Shown: positions 1-5,554 of the stretch, one piece after another
Layout: every line of letters starts with the position of its first letter
Position numbering within the stretch: position 1 is the stretch's first letter
Source: an uncultured Lachnospiraceae bacterium
GTDB lineage: Bacteria; Bacillota; Clostridia; Lachnospirales; Lachnospiraceae
DNA: 47,695 bases
Direction: 5' to 3'
Assembly (NCBI GenBank): GCA_946405185.1
Contig: CAMJGH010000013.1
Coordinates: forward strand, 1-47,695
Notes under the pieces: model-generated
Seen by the model: the letters and a program-made list of their open reading frames with translations, nothing else
Databases searched by the model: none
What the model was told of the DNA's origin: nothing
Made by a program: the position numbers and the translations under genes

Positions 1-338
1 TGATCCTGTTCGACAACGTGCAGACGCCGCACTACAACTACGTGGGCGACTCCATCCTGGGGCACTACAGCCACATGGGCGCCGGTTCCATCACTTCCAA
101 TGTGAAGAGCGACAAGAAGCTGGTGGTGGTGCACAACGGCACCGAGCAGCTGGAGACCGGCCTGAAGAAGTTCGGCGCCATGCTGGGCGACCACGTGGAA
201 GTGGGGTGCAACTCCGTGCTGAACCCCGGCACGGTGATCGGCCACAACAGCAATGTCTATCCCACGTCGTGTGTGCGCGGGGTGGTGCCGGAAGGGTGCA
301 TCTGGAAGAATAATGGGGATATTGTGGAGAAAAGATAA
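1..338 (+). CDS. C-terminal part of a left-handed beta-helix (GlmU-like) acyltransferase, 5' end cut by window
   Basis: Open reading frame entering from the left edge (first full codon at base 3), about 111 residues visible. The segment is built of hexapeptide-type repeats typical of left-handed beta-helix transferases, for example HMGAGSITSNVKSD and VLNPGTVIGHNSNVYP, ending in VRGVVPEG. In Clostridia this C-terminal pattern is found in proteins annotated as UDP-N-acetylglucosamine diphosphorylases of the GlmU family. The stop codon overlaps the ATG of glmM by one base, so the two genes are translationally coupled and probably act in sequence on GlcN-1-P/GlcNAc-1-P. The N-terminal nucleotidyltransferase domain is outside the window, so its presence cannot be confirmed. 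Confidence 0.75.
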   Translation, partial: ILFDNVQTPHYNYVGDSILGHYSHMGAGSITSNVKSDKKLVVVHNGTEQLETGLKKFGAMLGDHVEVGCNSVLNPGTVIGHNSNVYPTSCVRGVVPEGCIWKNNGDIVEKR

Positions 339-1687
339 TGGGAAAATATTTCGGTACGGACGGCTTCCGCGGTGAAGCCAACAAAGACCTGATGTTTGAG
401 CATGCCATCAAGATCGGCCGCTTTCTGGGGTGGTACTACGGTGCCCGCCTGAACCGCAAGGCCAAGATCGTGATCGGCAAGGATACGCGCCGTTCGTCTT
501 ACATGTTTGAATATGCGCTGTGCACGGGCCTGATGGCTTCGGGTGCGGATGCCTACATCATGCACGTGACCACCACGCCTTCGGTGGCGTACATCACCCG
601 CGTGGATGATTTTGACTGCGGCATCATGATCTCCGCTTCGCACAACCCGTTCTACGACAACGGCATCAAGCTGCTGAACGGCTATGGCGAGAAGATGGAC
701 GAAGAGACCATCCTCAAGGTGGAGGAGTACCTGGACGGCAAGGTGGAAGTGCCGGTGGCCGAGGGGCATGATATCGGCCGCACCGTGGACTACGTGGCCG
801 GCCGCAACCGCTACATCGGGTACCTGATCTCGCTGTCCAAGTTCAGCTACAAGGGCATCAAGGTGGGCCTGGATGTGGCCAACGGCTCCGCGTGGAGCAT
901 CGCCCGCTCCGTGTTTGACGCGCTGGGCGCCAAGACCTACGTGATGAACGACGAGCCGGATGGGTACAACATCAACACGGACTGCGGCAGCACGCACATC
1001 GAAAACCTCCAGCGCTTCGTTGTGGGCAACAAGCTGGATGTCGGCTTTGCCTTCGACGGCGATGCGGACCGGTGCCTCTGCGTGGATGAGCAGGGCAACG
1101 TGGTCACCGGTGACCACATCCTGTACATCTACGGCCTGTACATGAAGGAGCACGGGAAACTGGCCAACAACACGGTGGTCACCACGGTCATGAGCAACTT
1201 TGGGTTGTACAAGGCGTTTGAGAAGGCCGGCATCGACTATGAGAAGACCAAAGTGGGCGACAAGTACGTGTACGAGAACATGATGGCCAACGGCCACCGC
1301 ATCGGCGGCGAGCAGAGCGGTCACATCATCTTCAGCAAGTACGAGACCACGGGCGACGGCATTGTGACGGCCGTCAAGCTGATGGAGGCCATGCTGGCCA
1401 AGGGCAAGCCCATGAGCGAGCTGGCGGCGCCGGTGGTGTTCTATCCGCAGGTGCTCAAGAACGTGCGCGTGAAGAGCAAGCCCGATGCCCAGAACGATCC
1501 GGACGTGCAGGCGGCTGTGGCTGCCGTGGCCGAAGCGCTGGGCGAAGACGGCCGCATCCTGGTGCGCGAGAGCGGCACCGAGCCGGTCATCCGCGTCATG
1601 GTGGAAGCCGGATCCAATGAAGTGTGTGAAAAATACGTGGACCAGGTGATCGATGTGATCCGCGCCAAAGGGCACATGGTGGAGTGA
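338..1687 (+). CDS. glmM: Phosphoglucosamine mutase (GlmM)
   Basis: 449 residues, the usual GlmM length. It interconverts glucosamine-6-P and glucosamine-1-P for UDP-GlcNAc and peptidoglycan synthesis in the cytoplasm. Visible landmarks: N-terminal GKYFGTDGFRG, the active-site phosphoserine loop SASHNPFYDNGIK (Ser101), the Mg-binding loop DGDADR (residues 240-245), the sugar-binding loop GGEQSGH, and the C-terminal phosphate-binding loop RESGTEPVIRVMVE. The N-terminus and the RVMVE ending fit GlmM better than ManB-type phosphomannomutases, which belong to the same superfamily. The neighbouring beta-helix transferase supports the UDP-GlcNAc role. Translation is coupled to the upstream gene by a one-base overlap. 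A terminator follows directly. Confidence 0.88.
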   Translation: MGKYFGTDGFRGEANKDLMFEHAIKIGRFLGWYYGARLNRKAKIVIGKDTRRSSYMFEYALCTGLMASGADAYIMHVTTTPSVAYITRVDDFDCGIMISASHNPFYDNGIKLLNGYGEKMDEETILKVEEYLDGKVEVPVAEGHDIGRTVDYVAGRNRYIGYLISLSKFSYKGIKVGLDVANGSAWSIARSVFDALGAKTYVMNDEPDGYNINTDCGSTHIENLQRFVVGNKLDVGFAFDGDADRCLCVDEQGNVVTGDHILYIYGLYMKEHGKLANNTVVTTVMSNFGLYKAFEKAGIDYEKTKVGDKYVYENMMANGHRIGGEQSGHIIFSKYETTGDGIVTAVKLMEAMLAKGKPMSELAAPVVFYPQVLKNVRVKSKPDAQNDPDVQAAVAAVAEALGEDGRILVRESGTEPVIRVMVEAGSNEVCEKYVDQVIDVIRAKGHMVE

Positions 1688-1721
1688 GGAACAAGCGCAG
1701 AGAATTGAATGACAGCATTGG

Positions 1722-1752
1722 CCCGGCCGCTTTTCAGCGGTCGGGTTTTTTG
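1722..1752 (+). terminator. Rho-independent terminator of glmM
   Basis: Stem CCCGGCCGCT / AGCGGTCGGG with one G-U pair and a TTTC loop, followed by six Ts. It lies about 35 bases after the glmM stop and separates it from the toxin-antitoxin module. Confidence 0.85.
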
Positions 1753-1780
1753 TTGACAGGATGTGGAAAAAATTGACAGG
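1753..1780 (+). promoter_or_regulatory. Direct repeat TTGACAGG upstream of brnT, possible operator
   Basis: TTGACAGG occurs at 1753-1760 and again at 1773-1780, exactly 20 bp apart (two helical turns), just before the toxin start. BrnA-type antitoxins are known to autoregulate their operons, so an operator here is plausible. Each copy also resembles a -35 box, but I do not see a convincing matching -10. Confidence 0.35.
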
Positions 1781-1793
1781 CAGAGGAGAGAAT

Positions 1794-2210
1794 ATGCGGG
1801 GAAGGTCAGAAAGAGGTATGTCAAAACGTAATACAAAACGTATCTTGAAACGTGTTGCGCAATATGAAGAGAGATGGTATGATGAGCGTGAAGTAGAGAG
1901 AAACTATTTCCTGGAACTCTTCCGAAGAGCTGAATTCCAGTGGGATGAGGATAAAGACCGGATCAATTACCGAAAGCATGGCTTGCATTTTGTTTCGGTT
2001 ATCACTGTCTTCAAGGATCCATATGCATTGATCCTTGAGGACACATCACATTCTTGGGAAAAGCGGTACGATATGATAGGCAAGGCCAATGTTGTGGTCT
2101 TTGTCGTCTTCACGGTTCGAAACGAAACGTTTATCCGCCTGATCTCTGCACGGCGTGCGACTAAAAATGAGGAGGAAAGATATGGCTTCCGTAAAAATGA
2201 CATGGGATGA
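1794..2210 (+). CDS. brnT: BrnT-family toxin (ribonuclease), with N-terminal extension
   Basis: 138 residues from the ATG at 1794, which has GAGGAG five bases upstream; ATG 1818 is an alternative. Residues 48-128 match the BrnT (DUF497) pattern: FQWDEDKDRINYRKHG, then VFKDPYALI, DTSHSWEKRY, and the end RLISARRATKNEEERY. BrnT is a RelE-like mRNA-cleaving toxin neutralised by BrnA. The first ~47 residues are a basic, charged extension not found in the ~90-residue BrnT proteins I know. The gene overlaps the next by 29 bases, in the usual toxin-first order. Base composition (many AAA, ATT, GTT and TTT codons) is clearly AT-richer than the neighbours, which suggests horizontal acquisition. Confidence 0.82.
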   Translation: MRGRSERGMSKRNTKRILKRVAQYEERWYDEREVERNYFLELFRRAEFQWDEDKDRINYRKHGLHFVSVITVFKDPYALILEDTSHSWEKRYDMIGKANVVVFVVFTVRNETFIRLISARRATKNEEERYGFRKNDMG

Positions 2211-2493
2211 AGTGATGTCAAAGCAGATAACGCCGGAAGAGGAGGAAGAACTTCGCCTGGCAGCGGAGCGTCCGGTCACATTTGACGAGGATTGCCCTCC
2301 CATGACACCGGAGCAGCTGATGCAGTTCCGCCCGCTGTATCCCAATCACGGACCTAAGCAGACGGTGTCTCTTCGGATCTCTCCAAAGACGCTGCGGAAG
2401 GCCAAACTGTATGGCAAGGGATATACGGCGTTCTTGAGCCGCCTGCTGGATGCGGCTATTGAGGACGAGAATATGGTTAAGAAATGCCTTTAA
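2182..2493 (+). CDS. brnA: BrnA-family antitoxin
   Basis: 103 residues. Start chosen at ATG 2182, with a GGAGG at 2171-2175; an in-frame start at 2155 lacks this site. The C-terminal part, VSLRISPKTLRKAKLYGKGY (residues 62-81) plus FLSRLLDAAIED, has the look of the ribbon-helix-helix DNA-binding segment of BrnA antitoxins (SLRLSPEVL...GKGYQ type). The acidic N-terminal half (EEEEEL, FDED) is suited to binding the basic toxin. It begins inside brnT, so the pair is translationally coupled. BrnA proteins usually repress their own operon. The AT-richer codon use matches brnT rather than the flanking genes. Confidence 0.75.
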   Translation: MASVKMTWDEVMSKQITPEEEEELRLAAERPVTFDEDCPPMTPEQLMQFRPLYPNHGPKQTVSLRISPKTLRKAKLYGKGYTAFLSRLLDAAIEDENMVKKCL

Positions 2494-2561
2494 CACAGCT
2501 GTCGTCAGGCGCGTAATCGGCGTTTGATGTTCCAAACAAAAGAGAGACACTCCAAAATATA

Positions 2562-2614
2562 AAACAGCAGGGCTGTCGATTTCCTGAAAAAAGGGGTTGA
2601 CAGCCCTGCTGTTT
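2562..2614. terminator. Perfect 16-bp inverted repeat, terminator or operator, overlapping the next promoter
   Basis: AAACAGCAGGGCTGTC (2562-2577) and its exact reverse complement (2599-2614) are separated by 21 bases. No long T-tract follows, only GTTT. The right arm overlaps the -35 box and spacer of the promoter at 2597-2625, so the element may end transcription of the toxin-antitoxin module, regulate the next gene, or both. Confidence 0.6.
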
Positions 2615-2625
2615 GCCGTTATGAT
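2597..2625 (+). promoter_or_regulatory. Sigma-A-type promoter for the LicC-like gene
   Basis: TTGACA (2597-2602), 17-base spacer, TATGAT (2620-2625): near-consensus. The predicted start near 2632 leaves a leader of about 130 bases before the ATG at 2763. Confidence 0.75.
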
Positions 2626-2631
2626 GCGTTC

Positions 2632-2762
2632 ATCAGCACGAGACATTGCCTGCATTCTGGAACGCAGGCATTTCGCGTGCCTGAATATGCCCTGAAGGGG
2701 TGCCGGCTGTTTCAGGAGGCAAGCGAGCCGTTCCAAAATGGAACACCGGATAAGGAGAGGAC
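2632..2762 (+). promoter_or_regulatory. Structured 5' leader with three hairpins upstream of the LicC-like gene
   Basis: Predicted leader RNA. Hairpin 1 (2636-2680): GCACG/CGTGC outer stem and TGCCTGC/GCAGGCA inner stem. Hairpin 2 (2680-2716): CCTGAA/TTCAGG enclosing a small CCC-TGAA-GGG loop. Element 3 (2730-2744) is the palindrome GTTCCA-AAA-TGGAAC, 18 bases before the start codon. Element 3 could be a DNA operator for the winged-helix domain encoded just downstream. I do not recognise the leader as a known riboswitch. The gene's Shine-Dalgarno AGGAGAGG lies at 2753-2760. Confidence 0.5.
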
Positions 2763-3659
2763 ATGGCAGAGGAACTGACAAGGAAGCAGTTTGACATCCT
2801 GGAGGCGCTGATCACGGCGGAGGCGCCGCTGTCGCAGCGGGACCTGGAGCGGGTGACGGAGTACTCGCTGGGTACCATCAACCGCACCATGAAGGAACTG
2901 ACGGAGCGCGGCTATGTGGCCTCCGGGCGGCTGACGGAAACCGGCCGGAGCGCCCTGGAGCCCTACCGCGTAAAGCGGGCGGTGTTCATTGCCGCGGGGT
3001 TTGGTTCGCGCCTGGTGCCCATCACCTTCAACACTCCCAAGCCGCTGGTGCGTGTGAAGGGTGTGCGCATCATCGACACGCTGCTGGATGCGTGCGTGCA
3101 GGCGGGCATTGAAGAGATCTACATCGTGCGCGGCTACCTGGGCGAGCAGTTTGACCAGCTGCTGTACAAATACCCCATGATCCGCTTCCTGGAAAACCCG
3201 GTCTATAACGAGGCCAACAACATTTCCAGCGCGCTGGTGGCGCGCTACCTGCTGGCGGGCGCCTACGTGTTTGAGGCGGACTTGGTCATCTCCAACCCGT
3301 CTATCATTAAGAAGTATCACTACACGTCGGACTTCCTGGCCATCAAGAAGGACCGCACGGATGACTGGTGCTTCACGGTGAAGGATGGCATCATCACCGA
3401 AGAAAAGGTGGGCGGCCTGGACTGCTGGCAGATGGTGGGCATTTCCTACTGGAACGAGGCGGACGGCGCCAAGCTGTCGCAGGACATTGAGGAGGTCTAC
3501 CACTCGCCGGGCGGGAAAGAGCGCTACTGGGAGCAGGTGCCGCTGGTGTACAAGAAGGACCGGTACAAGGTGGAAGTGTGCGAGTGCTTCGATGAGGACA
3601 TTGTGGAGATCGATACGTTCCGGGAGCTGAAGGCGATAGATAAAACATACGATGTGTGA
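2763..3659 (+). CDS. Winged-helix / LicC-like nucleotidyltransferase fusion
   Basis: 298 residues. Residues ~5-65 form a MarR/winged-helix type DNA-binding region (KQFDILEALI, LSQRDLERVTEYSLGTINRT). From residue ~72 there is a nucleotidyltransferase fold: AAGFGSRLVPITFNTPKPL carries the GxGxR and PKP motifs, followed by VRGYLGEQFD, NEANNISSA and the metal-binding FEADLVI (Asp173). The family is LicC-like CTP:phosphocholine cytidylyltransferase, which in other bacteria activates phosphocholine for surface decoration. No choline kinase (LicA) is nearby; the next gene is an APC permease, which may bring in the substrate. The fused regulator suggests self-control through the palindrome at 2730-2744. 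The substrate is inferred. Confidence 0.75.
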   Translation: MAEELTRKQFDILEALITAEAPLSQRDLERVTEYSLGTINRTMKELTERGYVASGRLTETGRSALEPYRVKRAVFIAAGFGSRLVPITFNTPKPLVRVKGVRIIDTLLDACVQAGIEEIYIVRGYLGEQFDQLLYKYPMIRFLENPVYNEANNISSALVARYLLAGAYVFEADLVISNPSIIKKYHYTSDFLAIKKDRTDDWCFTVKDGIITEEKVGGLDCWQMVGISYWNEADGAKLSQDIEEVYHSPGGKERYWEQVPLVYKKDRYKVEVCECFDEDIVEIDTFRELKAIDKTYDV

Positions 3660-3661
3660 GC

Positions 3662-3701
3662 GGGGGATCCTTCGACTCGCTTCGCTCGCTCAGGATGACA
3701 G
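3662..3701. repeat. Intergenic palindromic repeat, short copy (A)
   Basis: GGGGGATCCTTCGACTCGCT followed by TCGCTCGCTCAGGATGACA. The ends (GGATCCT / AGGAT) and the CGACTCGCTTCGCTCG core can fold on themselves. Same family as the longer copies at 3713-3808 and 5303-5393. Confidence 0.85.
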
Positions 3702-3712
3702 TGATGTGTGAG

Positions 3713-3808
3713 TGGGGGATCCTTCGACTCAGCCCTACGGGCTCTCCACACGATAAGTTCGCCTGACCAAATCGAAGATTTGGAGGCTCACTTAGCTCAG
3801 GATGACAG
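3713..3808. repeat. Intergenic palindromic repeat, long copy (B)
   Basis: Starts with the same GGGGGATCCTTCGACTC as copy A and ends with the same GCTCAGGATGACA, but holds a ~60-base insert. The insert folds as a hairpin: TAAGT..GCC..CCAAATC, loop GAA, GATTTGG..GGC..ACTTA. An extra AGCCCTACGGGCT palindrome is present. It lies between the LicC-like gene and the APC permease. Confidence 0.85.
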
Positions 3809-3826
3809 GAATAGAGAGATTTTGGT

Positions 3827-5302
3827 ATGAGCAGTAAGAATAATCAACTTTCCGGCAATGGCGCTTTGAAGCGCCAGCTTTCGCCCCTGAATGTGTGGGC
3901 GCTGGCCTTCGGCTGTGTGATCGGCTGGGGGTCGTTCATCAACCCGGGCAAGAAGTTCCTGCCCAACTCCGGTGTGGCCGGCACGGCCATCGCCATGGTC
4001 TTAGGCGCGCTGGTGATGATCGTCATCGCCTTCAGTTACGCCTACATGGTGCCCAAGTACCCGAAGGCGGGCGGTGAGTTTACGTTTACCAAGAACTGCT
4101 TCGGCAAGAACGCGGCGTTCCTGTGCGGGTGGTTTCTGGTGGTGGCCTACCTCACCAACGTCCCCATGAACTCTACGGCCATCGGCCTGATCGTGGACGG
4201 CCTGGACGGCACGGCGGACATCCTGAAGTTTGGGTTCCACTACACCATTGCCGGGTTTGAGATCTACATGGGCGAGATGATGCTGGCCATGGCCATCCTG
4301 CTGCTGTTCGGGTATCTGAACATCATCGGCGTGAAGAAGGCCGGCATTGTGCAGACGGTGCTGAGTTCGCTGCTGATCCTCTGCGTGTTCACGCTGTGCA
4401 TCGCGGGGCTGGTATCCGCCAAGGCCAAAGGCATCAACATGGAGCCCATCTGGGGCTTTGACAAGAAAGTTGCCATGGCAGCCGGCGCCACCACGGCCAA
4501 CATTGACGGCTTTGCCCACAAGGGGACGGCCGGCATCATGAGCGCCATCCTGGCCACGTTCGCCATCGCGCCGTGGGCCTACGTGGGGTTTGACGCCATC
4601 CCGCAGGCGGCAGAAGAGTTCAACTTTTCCTTTAAGAAAGTCAGCTTCATCATGATGGTGGCCATCGTGTTCGGCTGCTTTGTGTACACCTCCAACAACA
4701 CCGTGGCCGCGGCCGCTCTGGAGAACTGGCCGGACCGCGTGATGGCGGGCGACTGGGTGCTGCTGATCGCGGCGGAAGAGCTGCTGGGGACCTTCGGCAA
4801 GGTGCTGATCGGCGTGGGCGTCTCGTGCGCGGTGCTCTCGGGCATCATGGGCTTTTATCTGGCCTCCTCGCGCCTGATGTACTCCATGAGCCGCGACGGG
4901 TACCTGCCGGCGTGGTTCGGCCAGGTGGATGCCAGGTACGGCACCCCGAAGAATGCCATGATCTTCTGCATCATCGTCAGTCTCTCGGGCCCCATCCTCG
5001 GGCGCGAAGCGCTGGGGTGGTTCGTGGACATGAGCGCCATCGGCGCATCCATCGGGTACTTCTTCACCTGCGCCAGTACGCTGGTGACGGCCCGGAAGGA
5101 TGGCGACGGCACGGGCTTCCTTAAGAGTATGGCCGGCATCGGCGTGGCGTTCTCGGCGGCGTTCATGGTGCTGCAGCTCATCCCCATCCCGGGGCTCTCG
5201 GGCGTGCATTTCGGGAAAGAGTCCTATTACATGCTCATCGTGTGGGTGGCCATGGGGCTGGTGTTCTACGGGATGCAGAGAGGGAAGTTTGTGACGAAAT
5301 GA
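3827..5302 (+). CDS. APC-superfamily amino acid / amine permease
   Basis: 491 residues, highly hydrophobic with about 12 membrane segments, as in the amino acid-polyamine-organocation family. The N-terminus LSPLNVWALAFGCVIGWGSF has the family's first helix with its GxG-type substrate-binding loop (GCVIGWGSF), followed by MVPKYPKAGGEFTFTKNCFG. Imports an amino acid or amine by cation coupling; the substrate is not visible from sequence. Its position after the LicC-like gene suggests a choline- or ethanolamine-related substrate, but this is inference. The Shine-Dalgarno is weak (AGAGAG). No promoter is seen, so it may depend on readthrough across repeat copies A and B. Another repeat copy begins exactly at its stop codon. 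Confidence 0.8.
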   Translation: MSSKNNQLSGNGALKRQLSPLNVWALAFGCVIGWGSFINPGKKFLPNSGVAGTAIAMVLGALVMIVIAFSYAYMVPKYPKAGGEFTFTKNCFGKNAAFLCGWFLVVAYLTNVPMNSTAIGLIVDGLDGTADILKFGFHYTIAGFEIYMGEMMLAMAILLLFGYLNIIGVKKAGIVQTVLSSLLILCVFTLCIAGLVSAKAKGINMEPIWGFDKKVAMAAGATTANIDGFAHKGTAGIMSAILATFAIAPWAYVGFDAIPQAAEEFNFSFKKVSFIMMVAIVFGCFVYTSNNTVAAAALENWPDRVMAGDWVLLIAAEELLGTFGKVLIGVGVSCAVLSGIMGFYLASSRLMYSMSRDGYLPAWFGQVDARYGTPKNAMIFCIIVSLSGPILGREALGWFVDMSAIGASIGYFFTCASTLVTARKDGDGTGFLKSMAGIGVAFSAAFMVLQLIPIPGLSGVHFGKESYYMLIVWVAMGLVFYGMQRGKFVTK

Positions 5303-5393
5303 GTGGGGGATCCTTCGACTCGCTTCGCTCTCCACACGATAAGTTCGCCTGACCAAATCACAGATTTGGAGGCTCACTTAGCTCAGGATGACA
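5303..5393. repeat. Intergenic palindromic repeat, long copy (C)
   Basis: Nearly identical to copy B: GTGGGGGATCCTTCGACTCG, then the TCCACACGATAAGTTCGCC insert and GCTCAGGATGACA end. It lacks the AGCCCTACGGGCT palindrome. The hairpin stem CCAAATC/GATTTGG is kept while the three-base loop differs (ACA here, GAA in B), which points to selection on structure. It begins immediately after the permease TGA stop. Confidence 0.85.
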
Positions 5394-5419
5394 TGTATCA
5401 ATTTAGCCAAAAAAGCGTG

Positions 5420-5474
5420 AAAGTTCCCTGCAGGATGGGTGATAATCGCCCCTTGCCTGCGGGGAACTTTTTTT
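5420..5474 (+). terminator. Rho-independent terminator upstream of the decarboxylase operon
   Basis: AAAGTTCCCTGCAGG (5420-5434) pairs with CCTGCGGGGAACTTT (5456-5470) with one wobble, followed by a T-run. It isolates the permease from the next operon, although the next promoter's -35 box overlaps its right arm. Confidence 0.8.
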
Positions 5475-5481
5475 CTATAAT
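5453..5481 (+). promoter_or_regulatory. Promoter of the sodium-pump decarboxylase operon
   Basis: TTGCCT (5453-5458), 17-base spacer, TATAAT (5476-5481). The -35 and spacer lie within the terminator's right arm and T-run. Transcription would begin near 5488, about 67 bases before the first start codon. Confidence 0.7.
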
Positions 5482-5554
5482 GGTACACTGATGTAATTTG
5501 AACAGCGGTCAGGCCGGTGGGTTCCGGCCGCAGGTTGTCATTGGAGGTTATCGT

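Noticed and set aside
257-1675. Long minus-strand open frame opposite glmM
   Set aside because: Mirror of GC-rich codons; composition is His/Ala/Arg-rich without any family motif, and glmM is clearly real.
338-1687. Annotation as phosphomannomutase/phosphoglucomutase
   Set aside because: N-terminal FGTDGFRG, length and the RVMVE end fit GlmM better, and the neighbour is a GlcNAc-type transferase.
3661-3808. Possible CRISPR array in the repeated sequence
   Set aside because: Only two adjacent copies of unequal length with no regular spacers, and a third copy lies 1.5 kb away.
4001-5377. Long minus-strand frame opposite the permease
   Set aside because: Low-complexity His/Arg/Gly-rich translation, no start signal; shadow of the permease.
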